Below are positions 1 to 4,960 of a stretch of DNA of 6,515 bases, piece by piece. Both the position numbers and the translations under genes were made by a program. The stretch covers positions 1,408-7,922 of the forward strand of contig JAGRMP010000013.1 in the NCBI GenBank assembly GCA_020441225.1, given 5' to 3'. Source of the DNA: Maritimibacter sp. (GTDB lineage Bacteria > Pseudomonadota > Alphaproteobacteria > Rhodobacterales > Rhodobacteraceae). The notes under the pieces are model-generated. The model was not told the origin of the DNA and made no database searches. It saw nothing but the letters and a program-made list of their open reading frames with translations. Within the stretch, counting starts at the first letter, position 1. Each line of letters starts with the position of its first letter.

Positions 1-2
1 GC

Positions 3-680
3 GCGCCGCTCTCCGACATCGACGCTTATGGCGCCGATCCGGAGGGCACGTTCCTGAACCGGGTGTTCAGCTACAACGTCCAGCCCGATAAGGGCGGCGC
101 GGCGCAGACGATCCACTTCCCCAAATCCTGCCTCCATTGCGAAGACGCGCCCTGCGTGCCGGTCTGCCCCACGGGCGCCAGCTACAAGCGCGTCGAGGAC
201 GGGATCGTGCTGGTCAACGAAGACCGTTGCATCGGCTGCGGGCTCTGCGCCTGGGCCTGCCCCTACGGTGCGCGCGAGCTCGACCAGGACGCCGGGATCA
301 TGAAGAAATGCACGCTCTGCGTCGACCGGATCTACAACGAGAACCTGCCCGTGGAAGACCGTGAGCCCGCCTGCGTGCGCACCTGCCCCGCGGGTGCCCG
401 CCATTTTGGCGATCTCGGCGATCCCGACAGCGCTGTTTCCAAGCTCGTCGCCGAGCGCGGCGGCATGGATCTGATGCCCGAGCAGGGCACCAGGCCCGTC
501 AACCAGTACCTGCCGCCGCGGCCCAAGGACACGCTCGACAAGACCCCGCCGCCGCAGCTCGCCACCGTCGCCAAGGACGCCACCGGCTTCCTCGGCTGGC
601 TCGACAAGGCGCTCGACGCCCTGCCGGGCGGTGAAAAGCCGAAAGCGGCGCCGAAAAAGACCGCGAAGGAGAAACTCTGA
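3..680 (+). CDS. soeB: Sulfite dehydrogenase (quinone) iron-sulfur subunit SoeB, 5' end outside the window
   Basis: The frame is open from the left edge, so the true start lies upstream; a GTG at 63 is internal, because the conserved residues before it (APLSDIDAYG, then EGTFLNRV) are still coding. 225 residues are visible. Counting from the codon at 3, they hold three of the four ferredoxin-type cysteine groups of the DmsB/PhsB/SoeB family: C43-C46-C51-C55, C76-C79-C82-C86 and C103-C106-C124-C128. The first group should lie just outside the window. The protein would carry electrons through [4Fe-4S] clusters from the molybdopterin subunit to the membrane anchor. The Lys/Pro/Ala-rich tail ends in KEKL. 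The choice of SoeB over other DMSO-reductase-type beta subunits rests on remembered resemblance to Rhodobacterales SoeB (SCLHCEDAPC, ERGG-DLMPEQGTRPVN) and on the DmsC-type partner gene. The SoeA gene that would settle it is not in view. Confidence 0.8.
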   Translation, partial: APLSDIDAYGADPEGTFLNRVFSYNVQPDKGGAAQTIHFPKSCLHCEDAPCVPVCPTGASYKRVEDGIVLVNEDRCIGCGLCAWACPYGARELDQDAGIMKKCTLCVDRIYNENLPVEDREPACVRTCPAGARHFGDLGDPDSAVSKLVAERGGMDLMPEQGTRPVNQYLPPRPKDTLDKTPPPQLATVAKDATGFLGWLDKALDALPGGEKPKAAPKKTAKEKL

Positions 681-1567
681 TGCATCCGGCACCTTCCGTC
701 ATCGTCTTCACCTCGCTCTCGGGTCTGGGCTTCGGCCTGCTCGCCTGGATCGGGCTGGGCTACCCGCAGGCCTTCGACTTCACCGGCATGGCCGCCTTCG
801 GGGTCTATTTCGTGGCCTACGCGCTTTCCGTCGGCGGGCTCCTGTCCTCGGTCTTCCACCTCGGCAACCCGAAGAACGCGCTCTATTCCTTCACGCAATG
901 GGAGACCTCGTGGCTCTCGCGCGAAGGCATCCTTGCGGTGGTAACGCTCTTCGCCTTCGCCCCCATGGCCATCGCGCAGATCTTCTTCGCTTCGACCGCG
1001 CTCAACTGGATCGGCCCCATCGGCACCGCGCTCGCGCTCCTCACGGTGTTCTCGACCTCGATGATCTACACCCAACTCAAAGCGATCCCGCGCTGGAACA
1101 TGGCCATCAACCCAGTCCTGTTCCTCACCTACGCCATCGCCGGCGGCGCGCTCCTGTCGATGCAGGCCAAGGTCGCCGGCATCCTCATTCTCGTGCTCGT
1201 CGCGCTGCAATGGGCCGGCTGGATCATGGGCGACAACCGCCTCACCGACACCCGCTCGACCAAAGGCACTGCCACCGGGCTCGACCGGATCGGCAAGGTC
1301 ACCACCTTCGAAAGCGCCCACACCGCGCGAAACTACATCCTCGACGAGATGGTCCACATCGTCGGCCGCAAGCATTCGCAAAAGCTCCGCATGATCGCGA
1401 CGCTCTTTCTCGGCGTGATCCCGGTGCTCCTGCTGCTCCTGCTGCCGGCCAGTATGCCGGTCGCCATCCTGGCGCTCGTCAGCCATCTGGTCGGCCTGTT
1501 CGCCTCGCGCTGGCTGTTCTTCGCCGAGGCCGAGCACGTGGTGTCGCTCTATTACCAGCGCGGGTAA
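680..1567 (+). CDS. soeC: Sulfite dehydrogenase membrane anchor SoeC (DmsC-like)
   Basis: This is a 295-residue polytopic protein of the DmsC/YnfH/SoeC anchor family. About eight hydrophobic helices can be seen, near residues 6-28, 36-58, 83-104, 111-132, 145-162, 166-184, 238-257 and 259-280. The loop after helix 2 carries the family-type stretch FHLGNPKNA (59-67), followed by W74 and SWLSREG (77-83). The family anchors the catalytic and Fe-S subunits at the membrane and passes electrons to quinone. The ATG overlaps the soeB stop by one base (TGATG), and AAGGAG at 666-671 gives 8-base spacing, so translational coupling to soeB is likely. The name depends on the SoeB call; DmsC or another anchor of the same superfamily cannot be excluded from this gene alone. 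Confidence 0.78.
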   Translation: MHPAPSVIVFTSLSGLGFGLLAWIGLGYPQAFDFTGMAAFGVYFVAYALSVGGLLSSVFHLGNPKNALYSFTQWETSWLSREGILAVVTLFAFAPMAIAQIFFASTALNWIGPIGTALALLTVFSTSMIYTQLKAIPRWNMAINPVLFLTYAIAGGALLSMQAKVAGILILVLVALQWAGWIMGDNRLTDTRSTKGTATGLDRIGKVTTFESAHTARNYILDEMVHIVGRKHSQKLRMIATLFLGVIPVLLLLLLPASMPVAILALVSHLVGLFASRWLFFAEAEHVVSLYYQRG

Positions 1568-1583
1568 CGGCCCCCGCACCCCA

Positions 1584-1590
1584 GGGAGGA
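1584..1590 (+). promoter_or_regulatory. Ribosome binding site of the Mrp-type ATPase gene
   Basis: GGGAGGA lies 10 bases before the ATG at 1601 and 13 before the next ATG at 1604. It is a strong Shine-Dalgarno sequence within the 33-base gap after soeC. It favours 1601 and makes the in-frame ATG at 1619 an unlikely start. Confidence 0.7.
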
Positions 1591-1600
1591 ATATCTAACA

Positions 1601-2740
1601 ATGATGATCACACGGATCATGGCCAACCTCGCCAAGGTGACGGCGGAAGGCGTTAAGGGCAATATCGTCGAAGCGGGGCTGGTGACGGAAAAGGACGTCG
1701 CGATCAACGACCACAAGGTCGTGGTCTCGGTCAACGTGCCGGGCGATTTCATGGGCGATCTCGGCAAGCTCAAGGAAGAGATCGAAAAACGAATCGGCGA
1801 CAATATCCCGCAGATCACCAACCTGCTCGTCGTGCTCACCGGTGAAAAGGGTGCCGATCTCGCGCCCGAAACGGCACCGCCTGCCGCGCCGCCGAAACTG
1901 CGCAAAGTCGCCGGCAAGAACCCGGGCGTGCCCGGGCCCGACATGCGCCCTGCCCAGGCCGCGATTCCCGGCATCAAGCACATCGTCGCGGTCGCCTCGG
2001 GCAAAGGTGGGGTCGGCAAGTCGACCACCGCGGTAAACCTCGCCGCGACCCTCGCTTCGCTCGGCTTCAAGGTCGGCCTGCTCGACGGCGACATCTATGG
2101 CCCCTCGATCCCGCGCCTTCTCGACATCACCGACCGCCCGGCGATGAAGAACGACAAGGTCGTGCCGATCGAGAAATACGGCATGAAAGTCATGTCGATG
2201 GGCTTCCTCCAGGACGAGGAGGCGCCGGTCATCTGGCGCGGACCCATGGTGGTGACCGCGCTCATGCAGATGACCCGCGACGTCGACTGGGGCGAGCTCG
2301 ATTTCCTCGTGCTCGACATGCCGCCGGGCACCGGCGACGCCCAGCTCACCATGGCCCAGCAGACGCCTCTGTCGGGTGCGGTCATCGTCTCCACGCCGCA
2401 GGATCTGGCCCTTGTCGACGCCCGCAAGGGCCTCAAGATGTTCAAGGATGTCGATGTGCCGATCCTCGGGATCATCGAGAACATGTCGACCTTCGTCTGC
2501 CCGCATTGCGGCCAAGTGAGCGAGATCTTCGGTCACGGCGGCGCCGAAGCCGACGCCCGCCGTCTCGGCGTGATGTTCCTCGGCGGCATCCCGCTGCACA
2601 TGGCCATCCGCGAGACCTCCGACGCCGGCAAACCCTGCATCGTCGCCAACCCCGAGGGCGAACATGCCGAACGCTACCGCAAGGTCGCGCTCAAGGTCGC
2701 GGCGCTGCTCGGCGAAGCGGAAGAGGACGACGAGGAGTAA
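1601..2740 (+). CDS. mrp: Mrp/ApbC (NBP35-type) P-loop ATPase, Fe-S cluster carrier
   Basis: The 379-residue protein has a small N-terminal domain (about 15-82), a Pro/Ala/Lys-rich linker (about 88-125) and a MinD/Mrp-type NTPase domain (126-371). The deviant Walker A is GKGGVGKS at 134-141. LLDGDIYGPSIPRLL follows from 160, and VLDMPPGTGD (237-246) is the Walker B/switch region. C300-P-H-C303 is the CxxC that in this family binds a bridging [4Fe-4S] cluster at the dimer interface. The protein should act in the cytosol, using ATP to load or transfer Fe-S clusters. The N-terminal part fits the MIP18/DUF59 pattern only loosely (GNIVEAGLV, KVVVSVNVP, LLVVLT) and lacks the usual DPE start. The tail is acidic (EEDDEE). 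The 33-base gap after soeC suggests cotranscription, so it may help mature SoeB or SoeA, but a housekeeping role is equally possible. Confidence 0.9.
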   Translation: MMITRIMANLAKVTAEGVKGNIVEAGLVTEKDVAINDHKVVVSVNVPGDFMGDLGKLKEEIEKRIGDNIPQITNLLVVLTGEKGADLAPETAPPAAPPKLRKVAGKNPGVPGPDMRPAQAAIPGIKHIVAVASGKGGVGKSTTAVNLAATLASLGFKVGLLDGDIYGPSIPRLLDITDRPAMKNDKVVPIEKYGMKVMSMGFLQDEEAPVIWRGPMVVTALMQMTRDVDWGELDFLVLDMPPGTGDAQLTMAQQTPLSGAVIVSTPQDLALVDARKGLKMFKDVDVPILGIIENMSTFVCPHCGQVSEIFGHGGAEADARRLGVMFLGGIPLHMAIRETSDAGKPCIVANPEGEHAERYRKVALKVAALLGEAEEDDEE

Positions 2741-2750
2741 GACGGGCGGG

Positions 2751-2799
2751 CTGGGGGCGCTGCCCCCAGACCCCCGGAGTATTTCAGCCAAGGAAAAGG
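2751..2799 (+). repeat. GC-rich palindrome with GTATTT box, probable dispersed Rhodobacterales intergenic element
   Basis: A perfect 8-bp stem (CTGGGGGC, 2751-2758; GCCCCCAG, 2762-2769) with a GCT loop starts ten bases after the mrp stop. It is followed by ACCCCCGGAGTATTTC and a purine-rich GCCAAGGAAAAGG. From memory, a GGGGGC-type hairpin plus CCCCGG-GTATTT-GCCAAG occurs many times between genes in Rhodobacterales genomes; only one copy is in this window, so repetition cannot be shown here. It lies where a terminator or 3'-end stabiliser would act, but it lacks the T-run of an intrinsic terminator. Confidence 0.55.
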
Positions 2800-2801
2800 A
2801 G

Positions 2802-2833
2802 CGCGATTTTTCGCGGTCCCGGGGAATGCCCCG
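2802..2833 (+). other. Two short tandem hairpins between mrp and the RNase D gene
   Basis: CGCGA (2802-2806) pairs with TCGCG (2811-2815) across TTTT, and CGGGG (2820-2824) pairs with CCCCG (2829-2833) across AATG. Together with the stem at 2751-2769 they make three stem-loops in a row in the 149-base gap. They may help end the soe-mrp transcript. Five-bp stems are weak evidence in GC-rich DNA. Confidence 0.3.
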
Positions 2834-2862
2834 TTGATTGGCGCTGCCCGGCATTCTACAAC
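2834..2862 (+). promoter_or_regulatory. Candidate housekeeping-type promoter for the RNase D gene
   Basis: TTGATT (2834-2839) and TACAAC (2857-2862) are 17 bases apart, each matching the sigma-70 consensus at four of six positions. Transcription from here would start near 2869, about 20 bases before the ATG. Lack of a T at the last -10 position is said to be common in Rhodobacterales promoters. This is a motif match only. Confidence 0.33.
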
Positions 2863-2889
2863 CGCGCAAACGTGCGAACGAGAGAGCAG

Positions 2890-3501
2890 ATGGCCAATCA
2901 TTTCTATAGAAAAGACCTGCCCGACGGGCTCGACCTCGGTCCGGTGGTGGCCATCGACACCGAAACCATGGGGCTCAACCCGCATCGCGACCGGCTCTGC
3001 GTGGTCCAGCTTTCCGCCGGCGATGGCGATGCGCATATCGTCCAGATCGTGAAAGGCCAGACCGAAGCGCCCAACCTGGTGAAAATGCTTGCCGATCCCG
3101 ACACGCTGAAACTCTTTCACTACGGCCGATTCGACATCGCCATGTTGCTCAACGCCTTCGGCGTGCTCACCCAACCGGTCTATTGCACCAAGATCGCCTC
3201 GAAAATGGTGCGCACCTACACCGACCGCCACGGGCTCAAGGTGCTGCTCGACGAGCTCCTGCATGTCGACATTTCCAAGCAGCAGCAGCAGACCGACTGG
3301 GGCGCCGAAGACCTCACCGAGGCGCAGCTCGACTATGCCGCCTCCGACGTGCTCTATCTGCACCGGGTGAAGGACAAGCTCGACGCGCGGCTCGCCCGCG
3401 AGGGGCGTAGCGAGGTTGCCCAGGCGGCGTTCGACTTCCTGCCGACGCGCGCGAAGCTCGACCTCATGGGCTGGCCCGAGACCGATATCTTCTCGCATTA
3501 G
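2890..3501 (+). CDS. RNase D-like 3'-5' exonuclease, single-domain short form
   Basis: The 203-residue protein is a lone DEDDy exonuclease domain. Exo I is AIDTETMG (21-28) with metal ligands D23 and E25; Exo II is FHYGRFDIAML (76-86) with D82; Exo III is QLDYAASDVLYL (147-158) with Y149 and D153, the Y-x3-D signature. Canonical RNase D is about 375 residues with C-terminal HRDC domains; these are absent here, since the protein ends at FSH right after the nuclease fold. Such short forms are common in alphaproteobacteria alongside a full-length Rnd elsewhere, so I do not give the symbol rnd. Expected role: trimming 3' ends of structured RNAs (tRNA precursors, small RNAs) in the cytosol. The start is set by the family alignment (MANHFYRKDLPDG); the frame is open further upstream, but that part is a shadow of mrp. 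The Shine-Dalgarno sequence is weak (GAGAGAG, 2880-2886). Confidence 0.88.
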   Translation: MANHFYRKDLPDGLDLGPVVAIDTETMGLNPHRDRLCVVQLSAGDGDAHIVQIVKGQTEAPNLVKMLADPDTLKLFHYGRFDIAMLLNAFGVLTQPVYCTKIASKMVRTYTDRHGLKVLLDELLHVDISKQQQQTDWGAEDLTEAQLDYAASDVLYLHRVKDKLDARLAREGRSEVAQAAFDFLPTRAKLDLMGWPETDIFSH

Positions 3502-3527
3502 CGCACGCCCCCTCACCACCATTTTGA

Positions 3528-3557
3528 TTGACAAAACGTCCCGCCCGGGCGCCAAAT
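3528..3557 (+). promoter_or_regulatory. Candidate promoter for hpf-ptsN
   Basis: A perfect -35 box, TTGACA (3528-3533), lies 27 bases after the RNase D stop. The only -10-like sequence at fitting distance is CCAAAT (3552-3557, 18-base spacer), a poor match. The spacer contains the palindrome CGCCCGGGCG, which could be an operator or chance. Transcription from here would give hpf a leader of about 300 bases. Confidence 0.33.
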
Positions 3558-3638
3558 GAAAGCGAAGATGCATGACCTCGTGCCTCACCGTTCGTGCCTG
3601 GGCCGCATCGGCCACCGCACGGAAAACACCGCAGAAAT

Positions 3639-3657
3639 CGCCCGTGAGATTCGGGCG
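3639..3657 (+). other. Hairpin in the hpf leader
   Basis: CGCCCG (3639-3644) and CGGGCG (3652-3657) pair perfectly across a seven-base loop (TGAGATT). It is one of several short stems in the gap and has no T-run, so it is not a typical terminator. Confidence 0.3.
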
Positions 3658-3785
3658 GGTGTTCCAGCGCAGGCCAGTGAATCGTACGCACTCCCCCGCA
3701 ATACCCGGCGCTCCGATCTTCGTGTCCCGGAGCCATGCGCAGCGATTGAACCATCATCTCATGCCCGTCCCGGGCAATCTTTCCC

Positions 3786-3836
3786 CACGGAAACCGTGAC
3801 CACCGGCCCAAGGCGCCGACCGCATGACGCGGTCGG
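3786..3836 (+). other. Two stem-loops just upstream of the hpf ribosome binding site
   Basis: CACGG (3786-3790) pairs with CCGTG (3794-3798) across AAA. CCGACCGC (3816-3823) pairs with GCGGTCGG (3829-3836) across ATGAC, a perfect 8-bp stem that ends 20 bases before the hpf Shine-Dalgarno. The second stem is the best in the gap and is placed where it could affect hpf translation or mRNA processing. That role is inferred only from position. Confidence 0.4.
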
Positions 3837-3856
3837 GGCGGCGGACCAATCTGAGC

Positions 3857-3861
3857 AAGGA
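3857..3861 (+). promoter_or_regulatory. Ribosome binding site of hpf
   Basis: AAGGA lies six bases before the ATG at 3868. It fixes the hpf start there and argues against the in-frame ATG at 3556, which would add 104 unrelated residues. Confidence 0.7.
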
Positions 3862-3867
3862 AGCAGA

Positions 3868-4443
3868 ATGAAGTATCAGATCAGCGGCAAACAGATCGAC
3901 ATCGGTGACGCCCTCTCCACCCATGTGAAGCAGGAGCTCGGCAGTGTGATCGAGAAATACGCCCAGCGTCCGACCGACGCCCAGGTGGTCTTCTCGAAAA
4001 CCGCCCATGAATACGTCTGTGAAGCCGTGGTGCATCTGTCCACCGGGCTCACCGCCCAGGCCAGCGCCCGCGCGACCGAGATCTATGCCGCCTTCGATGA
4101 ATGCGCCGAGAAGATGGACAAGCAGCTCCGTCGCTACAAGCGCCGGCTGAAAGACCACCACAGGGACCGTGCGAACCCGGTTGAAGTTTTGGGTGGTGCC
4201 TCGTATATCCTCGCCGCAGGAAACGAAGGCGAAGAGGCCGAACCCGACACGCTGCAACCGATCATCATCGCCGAGATGGAGGCCGCGGTTCAGACGATCT
4301 CTGTTGGCGAGGCCGTGATGCAGATGGAGTTGGCGAACGCGCCGGTGCTCGTCTTCCGGAACGAGAAAACCAACGGGGTGAACGTCGTCTATCGTCGTGA
4401 AGACGGCAATATCGGATGGATTGACCCCGGCACCTCGGCCTGA
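3868..4443 (+). CDS. hpf: Ribosome hibernation promoting factor, long form (HPF/RaiA family)
   Basis: The 191-residue protein has the two parts of long HPF. An S30AE/RaiA domain spans about residues 1-97 (start MKYQISGKQIDIGDAL; basic helix KQLRRYKRRLKDHH at 85-98) and binds the 30S subunit in the decoding region. After an acidic linker (about 115-130), a C-terminal domain (about 131-187) carries the family pattern PVLVFRNEKTNGVNVVYRR and ends in GNIGWIDP. In long HPFs this domain dimerises and joins two ribosomes into an inactive 100S particle in stationary phase or starvation. The length and the second domain separate it from short HPF and YfiA. The gap to ptsN is 39 bases, a pairing seen widely in proteobacteria near rpoN, although no rpoN is present here. 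Confidence 0.93.
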   Translation: MKYQISGKQIDIGDALSTHVKQELGSVIEKYAQRPTDAQVVFSKTAHEYVCEAVVHLSTGLTAQASARATEIYAAFDECAEKMDKQLRRYKRRLKDHHRDRANPVEVLGGASYILAAGNEGEEAEPDTLQPIIIAEMEAAVQTISVGEAVMQMELANAPVLVFRNEKTNGVNVVYRREDGNIGWIDPGTSA

Positions 4444-4482
4444 GACCGCGATATTGAGCGGGCCGGAACGGAAGTAGAGACG

Positions 4483-4947
4483 ATGGATCTGTCGAAAATT
4501 CTCCGGCCCGCCGCGGTCAAGGTCTTGGCCAATACGTCGAGCAAGAAACGGCTGTTTCAGGACCTCGGCGATATCGTCGAAAGTTGCTACGGGCTCGACA
4601 GCAACAAGGCCTTCACCGCGCTCCAGTCGCGTGAGTCGCTGGGGCCCACCGGTGTCGGCCATGGCGTCGCCCTGCCGCATGCGCGGCTCGAGGGGCTGGA
4701 CAAGGTCGTCGGCGCCTTCATCCGGATCGAGAAGCCGCTCGATTTCGACGCGGTCGATCGCCAGCCGGTCGATCTGATCTTTGCGCTCTTCGCCCCCGAC
4801 GGGGCCGGGGTCGACCACCTCAAGGCGCTCGCCCTGGTCTCGCGCACGATGCGCAACGCCGACACCACCGCCAAGCTGCGCGCGAACGACGAGCCCGATA
4901 CGCTCTACACCATCCTGATCGAGAGCCAGGGCACCCGCGCTGCCTGA
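4483..4947 (+). CDS. ptsN: Nitrogen-PTS phosphocarrier EIIA(Ntr), PtsN
   Basis: The 154-residue protein is a single PTS EIIA type-2 domain. The signature TGVGHGVALPHARL (56-69) contains the phosphoacceptor H66, with H60 conserved nearby; the N-terminal MDLSKIL and the ALLSR-like region (SRESLGPTG, 49-57) also fit PtsN. The protein receives phosphate from EI(Ntr) through NPr and regulates by protein contact rather than transporting sugar; known targets in other bacteria include potassium uptake and nitrogen or carbon-storage control. GGAAG (4470-4474) is eight bases before the ATG. With hpf 39 bases upstream and no promoter-like sequence in the gap, the two are probably cotranscribed. The partner genes ptsP and ptsO are not in the window. 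Confidence 0.93.
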   Translation: MDLSKILRPAAVKVLANTSSKKRLFQDLGDIVESCYGLDSNKAFTALQSRESLGPTGVGHGVALPHARLEGLDKVVGAFIRIEKPLDFDAVDRQPVDLIFALFAPDGAGVDHLKALALVSRTMRNADTTAKLRANDEPDTLYTILIESQGTRAA

Positions 4948-4960
4948 CGGTGCGTCAGGC
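4942..4960. terminator. Hairpin across the two convergent stop codons (ptsN and sulfotransferase)
   Basis: GCCTGACG (4942-4949) and CGTCAGGC (4953-4960) form a perfect 8-bp stem with a GTG loop. The ptsN stop (TGA, 4945-4947) is in the left arm and the sulfotransferase stop (4955-4957 on the other strand) is in the right arm. The same RNA hairpin forms from either strand, which suits a bidirectional terminator, but no T-run follows on either side. A repeat of CAGGCA at 4964-4968 allows an alternative pairing with TGCCTG at 4941-4946. Confidence 0.5.

Larger units (their letters stand above)
3502..3867. other. 366-base gap before hpf without a convincing gene; possible structured 5' leader
   Basis: No open frame here gives a recognisable protein. 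The hpf frame stays open upstream to an ATG at 3556, and another frame runs from an ATG at 3572 to 3799, but neither has a ribosome site and both read as low-complexity Arg/Pro/Ser-rich sequence. No tRNA-like arms were seen. The stretch holds a TTGACA box (3528-3533), a palindrome CGCCCGGGCG (3542-3551) and inverted repeats at 3601-3613, 3639-3657, 3786-3798 and 3816-3836. A long untranslated leader or a small RNA gene is possible; decayed coding sequence is the other option. Confidence 0.5.

Noticed and set aside
332..1579. 415-codon open frame on the minus strand opposite soeB and soeC
   Set aside because: It lies opposite two well-supported genes, is Arg/Glu/Asp/Gly/His-rich with no recognisable domain, and is the usual by-product of high-GC codon use.
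631..1656. 341-codon plus-strand frame overlapping soeC
   Set aside because: It is Arg/His/Pro-rich and has none of the hydrophobic pattern of the anchor protein read from 680.
1595..2869. 424-codon open frame on the minus strand opposite mrp
   Set aside because: The plus strand has clear Mrp motifs; the antisense product is a low-complexity Arg/Asp/His/Leu-rich sequence with no family pattern.
2506..2889. In-frame upstream extension of the RNase D gene
   Set aside because: The extension overlaps the 3' part of mrp and crosses the intergenic hairpins; the family alignment starts at the ATG at 2890.
3280..3291. Four CAG triplets in a row in the RNase D gene
   Set aside because: They encode a Gln run just before the conserved D-W of the nuclease domain, where the family is normally Gln-rich; too short to call a meaningful repeat.
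3572..3799. 75-codon frame (MTSCLTVRAW...) in the hpf gap
   Set aside because: No ribosome site, no recognisable similarity and a basic, Pro/Arg/Ser-rich composition typical of random frames; kept as non-coding unless conservation shows otherwise.
3556..3867. In-frame 104-codon extension of hpf
   Set aside because: There is no ribosome site before 3556, the residues resemble no known N-terminal domain, and the ATG at 3868 has AAGGA at correct spacing and matches the family start.
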